Assembly (NCBI GenBank): GCA_032209605.1
Contig: JASFXZ010000005.1
Coordinates: 31,112,905-31,176,904, forward strand
Source: Mactromeris polynyma
Taxonomy: Eukaryota; Mollusca; Bivalvia; Venerida; Mactridae
Direction of reading: 5' to 3'
DNA length: 64,000 nt
Below are positions 1 to 12,128 of the stretch, one piece after another. Under the pieces are notes generated by a model. The model saw nothing but the letters and a program-made list of their open reading frames with translations. It did no database searches and was not told the DNA's origin. A program made the position numbers and the translations under genes. How positions within the stretch are numbered: position 1 is the first letter of the stretch; every line of letters starts with the position of its first letter.

Positions 1-149
1 GTATTAGGTTAAGATAATTTTATAGTTTATGCACATAGAGATCATAATTCTACATGAATAAGACGCAATGTCAGGTGAGTCAATTTAAAAACCCTCCCTA
101 CCGAAATGGATACAAAATACAAGTAAAAGTTTCCTTAAATTCAGGGTAC

Positions 150-2495
150 TAAATACATTAATTTTGACTGTTTAAAAAGTATTTGTTCAAACAATCCTTA
201 CAAGTTGAAAGGGGGTTATGTTCATAATACAATGAGGTAATTTATTCCACAGAGCCCATATAGCAAAACGATTTTAATCTAAAACTTTTGACGTTTGGGT
301 CAGCAAAAGCACCTTTTGAACTGAGCCTTGTCTTAGTATTATGACTATGGTATTGAGAAATAAAATGTAAGAAGGTGCTAATCCATTTTTAATTTTAAAA
401 TCATGACATAGAATAATCGGATTGGCTCATTTATGGACTGGTTACTAGTTTTAAAAGGATCAACATTTACACGACTTTTGCAATCCAATCCAATTACAAA
501 TCTCAATAACTTATTTTTGAGAAATTGAGACATGCTAAAGTACCATATAGAACAGGCATAGTGAAAGTGACACTGAATTAATGACATAACGAGTAAACGT
601 TGTGTGTGTTGAGTTAGATACTCTTTTTTACGGTATAAAAATTTCAGCCTGGTATAAGCCTTTTTTATAATTGAACATGCAATAATATCCAAAGACAAAG
701 TTTGATCCAAAGTAGCAACCAGGTATTTGACAGAAGATATAGACTTAATTGTTGAATCATTGCATTTAACATCAATATTAGTAGTTGACTTTAGTTTGTG
801 TTTTGAACCGAATATAATAGATTCAGTTTTACCTAGATGTAGGGCCAATTCATTGTCAATCAACCATTGACTTACAAGAGCAAGATCTTCTTATAACAAT
901 TTCTCAACATGAGACGTATCTTTTCCTGAAACAAGAATAGCCGAGTCATCAGCATAAGGCAGAAGCTGACATGCCGCCATATAACGGTACACCACATGTA
1001 ATAGACGCTCAATCAGAATGTGTCTGAAAGATAATATTTAAACCATCATTACCAAGACCTGAGGCTTGAAGTTTTGAATGTAAAATGGAGTAATCCACAG
1101 TGTCAAACGCCTTCTGTAAATCTAAAAGAATCCTTCCAACAAAGTTACCTTTGTCCATTTCAAGTCTAATATAATCAGTTAAATGTATCGGTTGAGAAAC
1201 CACTTCTTAATCCAGACTAAAATTCATAAAATAGTCCATTATCTTTAAAGTGTGATTCATAGACAACTCGTTCTAATTGTTTTGACAAAATGCTATATAC
1301 CGGTCGGTAATTACCAGCAGAAATCTTATCAATATTCTTATAAAGGGGAACAACTCTTCCAGTTTTAAGATCAGCTGTACTAAGGATAGATTAATTATAA
1401 GAGTTAGAGGACTAGCAGTAATGGGAGCACCATATTTTACAAAACGGGATGGAATATTATATAATCATGTTGCTTTATGAGCACTCAACTTTGTTAAATA
1501 TTTAAGAGACTACAGAAAAGGAATAACTATTTTAAGGACACCCTTTTCAGTACAAAACTTGTTTACAAAATGTATGAACACATGGAGGAAGCTTATCCAC
1601 ATGTTTGGATGCAACTGTAGTATAAAAAAGAGTTAAAAGTTTCAGCTATAGATTTCTTATCAAAACAGATATTATCATCAATCGTTAGAAAAATGTTAGC
1701 ATGAGCGGAAGACTCCCCCTTCTTTGGTGGTAAACCAAGATCTTTAACAGTTTTTCATAAAGATTTAGGATCAGTTTTATTTTGTTCAAGTAGAGTGACA
1801 AAATTATGTTTACGAATTTGCTGTTTTGAAATCTTTCTGCTACATATATCAGACAGTGATCACTAAAATAAGTATTTATAACACCTGACTGGGAGATTTT
1901 ATCTCTGTCTGAAACGAAGATTAGGTCAAAAGCAGTTGAACTTCTGTTACACATTCTTGTTAAATCACAAATCAACTGTTTTGATCACGCCAATAAAATA
2001 TTTATAAGAAGTATATATATTTCTAATTTTGCAGATAAAATATTGAGAATTAAGTCACCCAGTAGAACAGTTTCATTCTCAGTGAAAAGACTGCATGAAG
2101 AACATAAGACATTAAGAATGGTATAAACATTTCAGTTGTTTAGAAGGTCTATATAAAACACCACATTATATTTGTTTACATTTAGATAACAATAGTTCTA
2201 TCCATGTAGCTTCTAACTCGTCATTTAGGAAATCACTAAGTTTGTTAAAAGATAAGTCCTGACGAATATAAATGCAAACACCTCCGCCTTGACGATTTCT
2301 GTCCTTTCGTTGAATGAAATAGTTAGATATGTTGACTTCTGGGTCCGGAACAGTGTCATCCAGCCACGTTTCAGTTACACAAATTCAGACAGCTTTCGAT
2401 CTCTGACCAATAGAACGAACATCTTCAATTTTTGACAAAAGACTACGTGTGTTTATATGAACGCAATGCAAACCATCAATTAAGAACACATGTTG
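150..2495 (-). mobile_element. Decayed non-LTR retrotransposon (Jockey/CR1-like LINE), copy A
   Basis: Reading right to left, the order is endonuclease then reverse transcriptase. The endonuclease begins near 2,480 with HINTRSLLSKI, followed by TETWLDDTVPDPEV near 2,370, and keeps a catalytic SDH (FSDHCLIY, near 1,860). RT pieces follow: an RPVYSI block near 1,310, LQKAFDTVDYSIL near 1,090, and a YADD active site (AYADDSAILVSG) near 940. The RT C-terminal part fills 378-863 and a tail resembling the usual LWN-LP ending lies near 250. Several frameshifts and stops separate these blocks, so the copy is dead. It is the same family as the copy at 55.6-58.1 kb. Clade assignment is from motif style only; the 3' end may lie to the left of 150. 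Confidence 0.85.
378..863 (-). pseudogene. RT C-terminal (thumb/connection) fragment of LINE copy A
   Basis: This is an open stretch of about 160 codons corresponding to the portion just after the YADD active site of a Jockey/CR1-type reverse transcriptase. Recognisable features are LGKTESIIFGSK near its start, the SVKYLVATLDQ segment (normally KYLG-hxLD) and the leucine-rich thumb with LLVMSLIQCHFHYAC. It is the longest open piece of the element, flanked on both sides by stops. It is not a separate gene. Confidence 0.75.
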
Positions 2496-2499
2496 GACT

Positions 2500-3460
2500 G
2501 ACCTTGTACCTTAAATGATGTGTTTGCATCTGCTACGAGTCCACACCATGGTTGCGAAAGGCAAAGCACAGGATACCGGGTCTGAACTATTGGACAACTT
2601 GTCTCATCATAATTGTTTTTTATTTTGGTTTTACCTATTGAGACCCATGTCTGCAATATATGTTGTATTACAAAAATGTTGCATTATCACGTATAAAGCG
2701 GAACGTGCTTATAACGAATTTCTGGGGACCTGGATATTGCTTCGTTATATCCAAACTATGTTATATCGATACAGCAAAATTTAGTTATACAATTAAGAAC
2801 TTTCGTGTTAACTTCCATTTATTGTTGACTTCATTCTTGTTTACACCTTTAGTTTAGTGATGCATAGTATTTATTTTATTAATGGATGTAAAAAGTAACA
2901 ACAATGTTGTTGTTGTATTAACATAAGTATATACACGTACTACAACTTAAAGAAACATATTGACAAGCTGTGCATGTATTAATTCATTTCAGTATAATGC
3001 AGAATTTATAACGTTTTTCTGAAACATACACAGCATGTACATACAATCAGATATAACGTTGCTAGCCATTAATATTTACAAACACAATCAAATATTGAAA
3101 TGTGACAATATGACAAAAAGGTAGAACATAGAAAAATATAGAACCAATGTGCCTGCTATAAGCCTTATAAGCTAATAAGTTTTTGTTAAAATAATGTTGT
3201 CTGGGACCAACAAATTACTACGTTATATCCAAATTTTCGCTTTATCCAAATATTGTTTGACCGTATAGTTATACAATAAATATAGAAGAGATTGGTTGGG
3301 AATAAAGAAACATTCGTACTTTCCGATTTTTTGCTATAGCCAAGTACGTTTTAAGGGTGTTCCACTGTACATTTACGTATAAAATTCAATCGCCAGATTG
3401 TAGAGGGTCGCTATCAAACGCTTAATATATTTTAAGACGTTCCTTATGCATATTAATGGA
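2500..3460. other. Gene-free, AT-rich stretch with a possible pogo-type terminal repeat
   Basis: No convincing coding segment is visible. Near 3,330-3,371 the minus strand begins TACAGTGGAACACCC, which resembles the CAGTNGAACC start of pogo/Tigger terminal repeats. Similar internal wording (ttatatccaaa) occurs near 2,745 and 3,225. No matching second end was located, so this is at most a damaged DNA-transposon relic. Confidence 0.3.
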
Positions 3461-3466
3461 TTTCAG

Positions 3467-3646
3467 TTACAGAAAAGTATAATGAAAGACATCGAGAAGG
3501 AGAACATCAAGCAAACAATTGATATTCTGTGTATTGGACCCGAAGGCTCAGGGAAGTCACATTTTATCAATTCATGTCTGTATGTAGTACAAGACATGAC
3601 GGCAGCGGCTACAACTGGATGTTCAGAATCTAGTCCCTCAATGCAA
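3467..3646 (+). CDS. IFI44-like GTPase, P-loop (G1) exon
   Basis: This 60-codon exon carries the nucleotide-binding P-loop of an interferon-induced protein 44-like GTPase. The sequence IDILCIGPEGSGKSHFINS fits the GxxGxGKS/T Walker A consensus at about codons 20-33 and matches the LLLGPxGAGKSSFFNS style of the IFI44 family. The following TTGCSE resembles the family's switch region. It starts after a cag acceptor (3464-3466) in phase 0 and ends at a consensus GTGAGT donor (3647) in phase 0. Earlier exons may lie to the left, because family members have an N-terminal extension; a start at the in-frame ATG at 3482 is the alternative. Family assignment rests on this exon together with the two 3' exons at 17.4 and 19.4 kb. 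Confidence 0.72.
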
Positions 3647-4013
3647 GTGAGTATAAGAGTCTCATTCCCCAAAATGTTAGCTTTGTTTACATGTTGTGGA
3701 GGAAAACAATGGCAGCCTTTGTTGGGCTATATGTAAAAGGTATAGATCTTTATTCAATTAATACAATTTCCAACATTGTTGAATATAGAAAGGAGATTAT
3801 ATATTATTTATTATTGGCCCAATACTACAAGAGGTTGTTTTGTAGTTTTTGTTATATAAGATGATAAGCTAATTAAGGATAATAATTGAGAGTTACTTAA
3901 TTCATAAGTCATTTGTTCGCAGGGTATGAGATACGGATGTTCTAGTAAGAGTTAATGGATGTTCGTTATTTTCATATATGACTTAAGATGAGTCCTTAAC
4001 ATCATTAAATAAG

Positions 4014-4081
4014 AAGTATACAATTAAAATCAAATTGTGGAAATGTCAGTTTATCGATGTCTGTTTATTCGATTCTCCAAG
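4014..4081 (+). CDS. Possible damaged G3 exon of the IFI44-like gene
   Basis: A short reading frame reads KYTIKIKLWKCQ then FIDVCLFDSPR. A strand ending in a DxxG-type motif is what should follow the P-loop exon (family pattern Y-x-I ... LPFILCDSxG). The glycine of the G3 motif is arginine here and a TAA follows within six codons unless the weak donor at 4082 (GTGCAT) is used. The candidate acceptor (aataag) has no pyrimidine tract. A different frame just downstream reads SVYSILQGACP, loosely like the family's YILxGxxPD segment. It could be a decayed exon or coincidence; it is recorded because the G3 exon is otherwise missing. Confidence 0.22.
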
Positions 4082-4089
4082 GTGCATGT

Positions 4090-5860
4090 CCGCATATTAA
4101 AGACATCGTCGTAAATTCCGGAATTTCGCATATGCCTTTGTGCAGACCTGTTCTCTCATTCTGCATTTTTATAAGAACCCTCTATAATCATAAAAAAAGC
4201 TTAAACATGTTAATTCCTATATTGGCCTACGCGCCGAGTAAGAGTTCTTCATATTTCGCTCCAACATCTCGGAAACGAGGCGAAAGCGTCATGATTCGGC
4301 CATTTATTGACATATCGGCATATAAAATCGTTCTATAACATGGACGTTTAGAAATTTTGTTCAATGTATTTATAAAGGAATGAATTTTCAAAATGTTAAA
4401 TAGAAAGTCTTCAATCACGTCAAATGTTTAGTTGGTATGACCTTATTTGTCAAATTTTCTCAACTCTTTGATTCTTAACATTACAATGTCATGCTGATTT
4501 CAGAGAGTAAATTCACGTTTGATTCGATTGAAGAATATTTTATTATGTACATAAACCAGAAATTCCATTCACATTCATTAAATGTATGAATAAGAAGAAA
4601 TTAACTTATCAAAACAATCAGGTCAACTTGAAACAGTACTTCCTTAGAATTTCATATAAACATACAAATAAAATTCATAATTTCCATATTGAATAAGTAA
4701 CCTCAAAACACAGTTTCTAAATGTTTTTATATAAACTGACGTTTCTATTCTAACATCCATAATTTTCATTCAGAAAATGTAGCAACAAATTACTTCTACA
4801 TGAATGCATAGAAACAATTAAAATACTTTTTAAAAATTAGCATAATTATATATGATTTCTTGTGAGAAGTTGAAACTGTAGACTTACAGAAACGGCTATA
4901 TGGACTAAAATAACGGTCGTGTACAATGAATGACAAACTGGAAGTCATGCTCATTGACAGTTGCTTAACTCAACAGCACTCATTATAAATGATGATAGTG
5001 TATATTATGACTATGATTGGTTTACAGTGTGATCAGAGGATAGTCCATGGTGTTATATTGTTAAATTAAATAATAAGTTGGGTAGCTGATGGAATACATG
5101 CTTTCAATGAATTAAAAAATATATTTATAACAAAATGAATGTATCCTCCTCAATTGTGTGCCGGATACACCAAGTTGACATTTTTTCAAAGGGTGGGTTT
5201 TAAAACCTATATAATAACCATCTTGAGATGGATATCGATCCCTTACTTTCCAATTTACAAATGAAGGCACTACTCTCCGATCACTGATTGTCAACCGCCC
5301 ATACAATTTTTAGTCTCTGTATGCAGCATGACGGTGACTTTTGTTGACGTCTTCCTCATCAACTGCACTCAGAGTCAACACATCATCTCGGTATAACATT
5401 GACAAATACAAAGCCATTGCATCCAATATGAAGAGTTCGATCTCTTGAAATATAAACCAATGGTAACAGTTAGATCTAGTGGGCTAGTTGCATTAAGTAG
5501 TATATCAATACATGCGCACAAAATAGAATGCGCTCTGACGAACCGTGTTCTGCTGACAAACGTAATGGGCTCAATAAATCCATGTTCAAGTGCCGACACT
5601 AACACCGACATTTTGTGATTCAAAGCAAGGTAGGTGACAAAGTAAAGTGTCAGTTACCATATATGTTTTATTCTGTATACAACTTCAAGCAAGCGTGCTG
5701 CTGAGAACGTTACAATAAACCTTAGTAGTTCGATCAACAGTAATTCATTTTGAAATGTTAACTATAACAATATAGAACGAACAAGCTGAACACTTGAGCA
5801 CATGTTATGTCGCATTTAACAACACACCTTCTCTCGGTCAGTGGTCATTTCTATGCACAT
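4090..5860. other. Intronic or intergenic, nothing recognised
   Basis: AT-rich sequence with many stops in all frames. Apart from the SVYSILQGACP stretch at 4,057-4,090 noted with the preceding exon, no domain motif, tRNA-like sequence or repeat pair stood out. Confidence 0.5.
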
Positions 5861-5863
5861 TTG

Positions 5864-5916
5864 GCAGATGCACCAATACGGCCAGTCTTGGCTACCTGAG
5901 GTTCTGGTGCATCTGC
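5864..5916. repeat. Perfect 12-bp inverted repeat (hairpin)
   Basis: GCAGATGCACCA at 5864-5875 is matched exactly by TGGTGCATCTGC at 5905-5916, with a 29-base loop that itself contains ggccagtcttggcta. It could fold as a stem-loop in RNA from either strand. No promoter or flanking element ends were identified. Confidence 0.6.
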
Positions 5917-5999
5917 AGAGATATGGCCGCAGAAATATCCAGTAGACTTATGGCGTCTTCTGTGCAACCTTTTTCAACAAATCATCCAGTTGATCAACG

Positions 6000-6630
6000 A
6001 GTTCTTGAAAATAATTAAAACATTAAAATCTAATAAAGTTGAGCAGGAATGCCAAAAAACTGAAACTACGACCATCACACGTTTCTACTGTTTACCGATT
6101 TTATAGAAATCATTATAAGTTATATAAGCAGATTCTTTGATGTACAATCACACGTGTGAATTTTGGGTTTCTAAACACATTGTATTCATATGAAAAAAGA
6201 ACTAAATGAGAATAATTAGAACACCATTTAGTGTACATAGAGCACAGCCACCCCAGACGCAAAGAGACATGAACAAATCAAGACCACTTTACACATTATT
6301 TTACAAAGATATAATGTAGACCTACTACATTGCTTTTTGTAAATAAATACCTCAGAGGAAATGAGCTCAAAAAAGGAAAATAATTGAGACTTTTAAAAAA
6401 TAAATAGTTGACAGGACCAACGACAATACACATTCCATTTACAGGAATGCAATCAAAACCTTCTTTGAACATAATATCATCACATATTTTAAAACTGATA
6501 TATTTTACATGTATTGTGAAACAGGTTCTTACAACTATACTACTAGTAATCCCGCTTAATGACTGCTTCCAGGCTACCAACCAGTACCCGCGCCTCATTT
6601 AGGGCTTGTAAAGTTTGTAATGAAACCCAG
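6000..6630. other. Gene-free, nothing recognised
   Basis: AT-rich sequence with only short uninformative open frames. The last part, toward 6,600, may be the body of the tRNA-derived repeat that starts at 6,705 on the minus strand. Confidence 0.4.
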
Positions 6631-6634
6631 TTCA

Positions 6635-6705
6635 TCGCGCGGGTCGAACTCACGACCTTTGGATGAGAAGTCGGGTGCTCTACCCCTCGACCACTGCGCC
6701 TCCCT
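6635..6705 (-). repeat. tRNA-derived SINE head or tRNA pseudogene
   Basis: Read on the minus strand this has a pol III A-box-like segment (AGTGGTCGAGGGGTAGAGC), an anticodon-arm-like CCGACTTCTCATC and a B-box-like GAGTTCGACCC. The anticodon stem does not pair well and there is no good acceptor stem, so a functional tRNA is unlikely. It is most like a SINE head whose body continues toward lower coordinates. Confidence 0.6.
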
Positions 6706-7224
6706 TATCATAATATATACTCCGTCCATTTAAAAAAGAAAAATGTAATATTTCTCAAATTTCATGAACTTACCTAGGGATGCAAGATAACAACTTAAAA
6801 TGATGTTCTTTCATTAAACGCACAATAAATGGGTACTTTCATATCAAAATGAGATTTAAAACACACTAAAATGACATTTAAAAAACACATCGCAGATAAA
6901 CAAACGTGCGTTTTAAATGTACGAAGTATATTAAACATTATAGCAGGCACAATAATGAAGATTCACACAGTAGCTATGCCAACCTATTGGCCATTAAAAA
7001 AACTCAATTGTCAATTGTATCAGACCTGTATTTAATGGTGTGTGGTTTGACGGTTAGTAGAGCGCCGAACTAGTGTTGACGGGTTCGTGAATTCAATATG
7101 AACAATATGCTCATCCCCCCCCCCCTTGATTCACTTCAATGATGGCAGTGTTGTTTGATGGTCCAGGGATGTTGAGCCTCAAATGCTGGAAGTGGGAGGA
7201 GTGTAGTGGTGTGGGGTAAGAAGG

Positions 7225-7300
7225 TTGGCTGATTAGCTCAGTCGGTAGAGAGCCATATTAGTGTTTAGGGGGCTCCTGATTTCAAGGCCCACTTTTTCCC
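7225..7300 (+). repeat. tRNA-like SINE fragment
   Basis: TTAGCTCAGTCGGTAGAG is a textbook tRNA D-arm/A-box, but the expected B box is degraded (GATTTCAAGGCCC) and the stems do not close. This fits a SINE head or an old tRNA pseudogene. Confidence 0.5.
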
Positions 7301-7968
7301 TATGATTCCTTCATGGGAGTATGTATATTGTGTCTTTTCAACATAATAGTTATTGGTAATAAACAGAGATTGGTTAAGCTATGCCAGTATATGTTATTTG
7401 AATCCCTTGAAATAATAATGCATGAACATGGTAATTCTTGGTTGCCACAGCAAATTGTGAATGCGATATCAACAAAACTATGCTCTGCATAGTATCCACA
7501 TTGTTCTATATCTGGTAGATCATACCAAGTTTCATACGCGATAATGTTCCTTTCAAAGTTTTCTTGCAGATCTATCTAGATCTATATCAATCATGACAGT
7601 ATCTAGATTTTGTGAAATACAAACATGTAAACGGACGGACAGGAGCAACCAAAGTTATATTCGTTGACGAAATTGTAGGTAAATCATGCACTAGTTTCAC
7701 AAAAAGTAAAACCGGGCAGTCAAACTTCTGATCGACAGTAAACGGATCGCACATATAGTTATGATCTTAAATCGTTTTGAGATGGCCCCCATTTAGTGCA
7801 ATGTCGTGTTGTCAATAATAGACGATCGAACATATATAATCTTCGATAGGTAAAAAGTTTCATGATAAATGTTATAAAACTAATCTACGTTTTCGTATTT
7901 TATTTGCTTTGTAATACAAAATACACATACTTTCCGAAAACGTAGTTGAGCTAGTTTCCTGCGATTAC

Positions 7969-8076
7969 ATGGCTGCTGTTTACCAATTAACAAGCTGTAC
8001 GCGCATGCTCAGAACAGTCTTTAAAAATAGATCGAGGATTCCGCAACCGGCAATACTTTCGGTTTGCGGGCCCCAG
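7969..8076 (+). CDS. Possible first exon, mitochondrial-targeting-like N-terminus
   Basis: An ATG opens 36 codons (MAAVYQLTSCTRMLRTVFKN followed by RSRIPQPAIL) ending at CAG before GTAAAA at 8077. The peptide is rich in Arg and hydrophobic residues and has no acidic residue, like a mitochondrial presequence. A 93-bp intron then leads to an in-phase exon at 8170. The product is not recognised. The short intron with consistent phase 0 on both sides is the main support. This lies inside the large intron of the IFI44-like gene on the same strand. It could also be a pseudogene fragment. Confidence 0.4.
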
Positions 8077-8169
8077 GTAAAACGCGTACGTAGACCTTTG
8101 CAATCTTTCGGAGTTTTGGCTGAAATGTGTTAGTTTATGTTAATTGTATGTGCATTTGCCTGTTTTCAG

Positions 8170-8295
8170 GGAAGATGTGAGTTTTCCGACATACTGCCGA
8201 ATGTTCGACGATTTAGATGTATTGAACCAAACGAAAAAATTCGAGTTCAGGAAATAACCTGCTCAAAGAAAGGAACTGTTGAGAGTAATAACCAG
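8170..8295 (+). CDS. Possible second exon of the small mitochondrial-type gene
   Basis: A 42-codon block reading GRCEFSDILPNVRRFRCIEP and onward, bounded by a strong acceptor (tgttttcag) and a CAG/gtagag donor, in phase 0 at both ends, so it joins the exon at 7969-8076 without a frame break. No domain is recognised. Because the phase also fits the IFI44-like exons (phase 0 between 3646 and 17432), it could belong to that gene instead, in which case its CSKKG would occupy the G3 position. The ATG-initiated upstream exon makes a separate gene somewhat more likely. No third exon was identified. Confidence 0.38.
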
Positions 8296-8675
8296 GTAGA
8301 GTATTACTTTCAACACAAAATATTTTATTCTTAGGCGTCGACGACATGCATCAAACCTGAATTCATAAAATACGGTCAGAAAATCTTATGCGATGGCGCG
8401 GTGTCCGTCAACTATTGCTCGTGATCACGATAAAGTCGTCGTTTCGATTGTATCTCAATCAAACTTATAAGGTAATTAGATATCCACGAGAGCTCCCTGT
8501 TCGAAAACCCGTCAGATCCACCTATGCATGACTGGATTATGGCCCTTGAAATTGTCAGAATTGCTATAATAGAGCTTGTGAACACAAGATCACCGTTATT
8601 TATTTTCTGATGTTTACCAAACTTGTACAGTTGTGATATCTATGAGATTCGGTTCCTTTAGAAAACCAGCCATGT

Positions 8676-9076
8676 GTAAATAGGTAAGATGGTTTGCATG
8701 GAATATGAAACAAAACTAAAACATAAGACAGAAATGCGAAAAAGAATAAACATTTATTGAAAAATAGTAAACATTTTTTCCAAGAGATCTTCAATCCGAC
8801 TTGTCCTAGAAATGCTAGATTTTCAAACCGAGATAAAGAAAAATGGTCAGTAATAATGGTAGAACCTTATACTTGTAAAACAAGTGAAATGTTTGTCACG
8901 ATTGTAAATAAATTAAATACAAAGATATCAGACCCTTTATGTAACGTTTGTGAATGTTTAATTATAAAATGGCATATTAAATTATATCAGCACGAACATA
9001 GAGTAAAATCAGTATGCCCAGGCATAAAGTTATGATATCACTAGCTTGCCATAGGTGTTGAGTTATTTTGTTGTAG
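8676..9076 (+). repeat. Interspersed repeat, copy 1 (inverted partner at 33.1-33.5 kb)
   Basis: About 400 bp here match the reverse complement of 33,083-33,480 with only scattered differences. Shared segments include ggtttgcatggaatatg near the start, gtgaaatgtttgtcacgatt in the middle and gcataaagttatgat near the end. An open frame across this copy is not obviously conserved in function. The flanks show no clear terminal repeats, so the type of element is unknown. Confidence 0.75.
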
Positions 9077-9533
9077 GGCCACACCCAATTATTTTTTTGT
9101 TCTTCGGATTTTTTTCCCCCAAAAATGGGGCGAGCGAGCTAAAAAAAAATTAAAATATATTTTTTTCAAACTGTCGTATTCGAGCGAGACAAAAAAATTG
9201 TATATTATGATATCAGTATGAAGCTGAAAAGGGTTTTTAGAAACTATACAACAGGATAACCACAAAAACTGACTAGATATCATGATATGATAATTTAGTG
9301 CCAACATTTTAAAGTAAGGAAACATGATAGACAGAGTTGACAAATGACAATATAAAGGTAAATTTGATAGAATTTGTTATGCCTGTATATACGTTTGAAA
9401 CTAATTAGCCTTTGCGTATATATGTTATTAATGTGTTAAGTGTTTTACTGGCTTAAATAAAAGCCCATTTGGCCACACCCAATTGATCATTAGTTCTTCA
9501 GATTTTTTAAGAAAGCGATGGGGCGAGTGAGCA
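9077..9533. repeat. Pair of direct repeats about 395 bp apart
   Basis: The segment ggccacacccaatt...gttcttc-gatttttt...atggggcgagtgagc occurs at about 9,077-9,140 and again at 9,472-9,533. The intervening DNA is AT-rich without a gene. They may be long terminal or tandem repeat remnants of an element that begins right at the end of the 8.7-9.1 kb repeat. Confidence 0.5.
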
Positions 9534-9539
9534 AAATAT

Positions 9540-12125
9540 GTATTTGTATTTTTTTTACTTCTAAAAATTTCACAGGCGACAGGTCTTTATTTATCATTTT
9601 ATTTTTCTTGTATTTCTAAAAATTTCACTGACAGTGCTTTTTTCTCCAATTCTATCCGTTTATTGAGTAGCAAAAACATTGAGCATTGCTATAAGAACAG
9701 AGTGAAAACATTTTTTTTTCAATGTGGATTGTTAATGTCATGGCTACTCACCGGCCACCTGTGACATAATCTACACTTCTGATAGCTTCTGTTTGCCAAG
9801 TTACATTTCCTTGAAAACTGATTAAGTATTTCTTGCCTTAAACATGTATGTTATATCTGGACACAACCACTGACAGACAGGGTGATTCTGAACAATATAA
9901 AACGAATTTAAAACTGAAACTAAATAAGGGGGCTTACCATTGTGTGTTCTACATTCTAGTTGTGTAGCTATTCTTCCATGCTATCCTAGATTAATGCATT
10001 TTCCCAATCAAGACGTTTATAACGAAGCATCGAATCGTACACATATGTGTTGATCAGAATTATAGACAGACCAAACAAATATTATACAGCTCCATGCTCG
10101 CTTTATTCCATTCTGTCCGAGTTTGATTTATTTCCTATTATCCGTTTTCGCTACTGCATGCATTTTTTTCAGTATTTGTATGACTTTCCAAGCTAGGGCG
10201 CTGCCATCTTGAACTTTGCTTTATTTTAAATGCGATCGATATTACAAAAGTTTAACCGAACAAACTGTTGCTACAGGTCTGCAAGACAGTCTACCGACAC
10301 GATAACGCGGTAGTCGCTGGGAACATGTTCTTCCATTTGCGGATGATAATAAACAAACAAATTCCCGACAAATTAAAAACGGAATTCCCTTTTTTTCGTA
10401 CCGGGAAATTTCGACCCAGCGCAAATAAAAAAAAATCATTTCCTGATAATTTGGTGCGGGAAATCCGACGAACGTGAGATCAATTTGGTGTGGCTTACTG
10501 GGGTATTTTCCAATTAATTTTCCAAGTACAGAGTGAGGTGAAAGTAGAAAGATGACACCGATGTTTAGAATGACCCTCACTTGAGCAAGTGTCTCTCTTC
10601 AATAGCAGTTTCAATTCTTCTTGTAGTAAGAAATTAACATACGTTAAACCTCTCTAGTGCAACGCATCTTCTGATACTTACTCACTCAGCTGCTAAAGTT
10701 TTATTATTGTTTTAATCGGGTTTAAAGTCACTTGACTTGTATTTAACAACTAATATCCAAGCAAGCAGCTAACAATGCCTCAGACGTAGAGTACAATTCA
10801 CCATGTCCAAATGTCAAGGAAGGACAGGAACTACATGTAAACAATGACAAAAATAACACAAGAAAAATGCTTCAAATTACTCGCTGAATATTTCTTTTAC
10901 GAAGTTATTACAACTATTTGTTTTTTTTGCATATTGTGTCGCTTAGTAATTGTTGACACGTACTGATGATTTTCTTGCCTGCTTTGCTAATTTAGTGGTT
11001 ATAATCTTCTTAAGTACCGTGCACTTTTTCGATACCGTTATAATCATCATCAGCTTTCAACGTCTAGCTCATGTCCTATACTTATGACAGTTTCAACATT
11101 GCGATTACACTAATGTGTACTGATGGAGAGCTCTTACTGCTATGAACTGTTGCTGTGAATATGTAACTTGGTAGACAAACTAAATAAGCTATACACGAGT
11201 GACTGATGCAATCGTGCAGATTAAGACGAAGTCTATGGGCGAGTACCTGTGTAGCAGGGGCATGTCCACCTCATGTCAATAATACAAATGCATTTCCATT
11301 CAAATCAATGTAAGTGTTAATGTAGTTCGTGTCACAAACTGCCATGTACCGATAATACAATTTCACACAGATTCATTGGTAATGCGAGCTTTACTACTTC
11401 TACACAACTCTTTAAACTTCTCACTAGTTAATTAACAACTATTTAAGCTGAAGTTATAATATATTGGAATGAAACTTCTGAAAATTCCACTGAGGAATAA
11501 ACATGTATATAGAAGTTTTGAATAAATTTCAGTCACAATAGGCCAATTATTGAGCCTCATTGAGTGCCTTGTGTTTTGTGGATTGTTGTTTCACTTGTTG
11601 TTGAGGTATGTGTGGAGAGGCACTGTCTTATGTGTATGGCGTTCCCTGTAGCTACTTATCGTCGCTCTCTCAGTTAAAGTGCATATAAATATGTAATGAT
11701 TAAATATGTTATGCTTACTTTATGACGATCATGTGCATAAGGTTCCATTGAAATATGTTGCAAACTGTTAAGCTCCACTAGCTCCCGTGAACTATAAACA
11801 TACTTTCACTATTTTTTGTTAACTCCATGGGCATAGGTAAACTACATAGACTAGTACCTAAACACGTTACCATTTTAGTGACAAGGTTGCCATTTTTATG
11901 TATTAGCATGGTTTCTGCTCTACTTATAACTGAAACAGTGCACAATACATTTCTATGAATGCATATATTCAATATCAAAACGTCTGGTCATTATAAGAAT
12001 GAATATTAGAAAATGTAGTACTCCTTTTGCGCTCAGGTGACGATACGTCATGTCATTAAGGTGCATACATGTATCGACTATCTCTTTCACTAAGCGCAAC
12101 TGAATTATTCATAAACGTGTTAGGC
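9540..12125. other. Gene-free intronic stretch
   Basis: No domain-bearing reading frame was recognised. The 10.24-10.58 kb part has overlapping open frames on both strands and contains near-palindromic gggaaat/atttccc wording, more like a degraded repeat than a gene. Confidence 0.45.
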
Positions 12126-12128
12126 TCG

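Noticed and set aside
4057..4338. 93-codon frame with SVYSILQGACPHIKD, loosely like the IFI44 YILxGxxPD segment
   Set aside because: It is in a different frame from the FDSPR candidate, lacks proper splice sites and the rest of the frame has no family similarity.
6635..6705. Functional tRNA gene
   Set aside because: A and B boxes are present, but the anticodon and acceptor stems do not pair.
8757..9035. 92-codon Cys-containing open frame
   Set aside because: It lies inside a dispersed repeat; no evidence that the frame is preserved in the other copy.
10277..10477. Open frame starting after a cag acceptor in phase 0 (VCKTVYRHDNAVVAG...)
   Set aside because: It overlaps a longer open frame on the other strand, contains homopolymer runs and gggaaat/atttccc near-palindromes, and has no recognisable motif; a degraded repeat is more likely.
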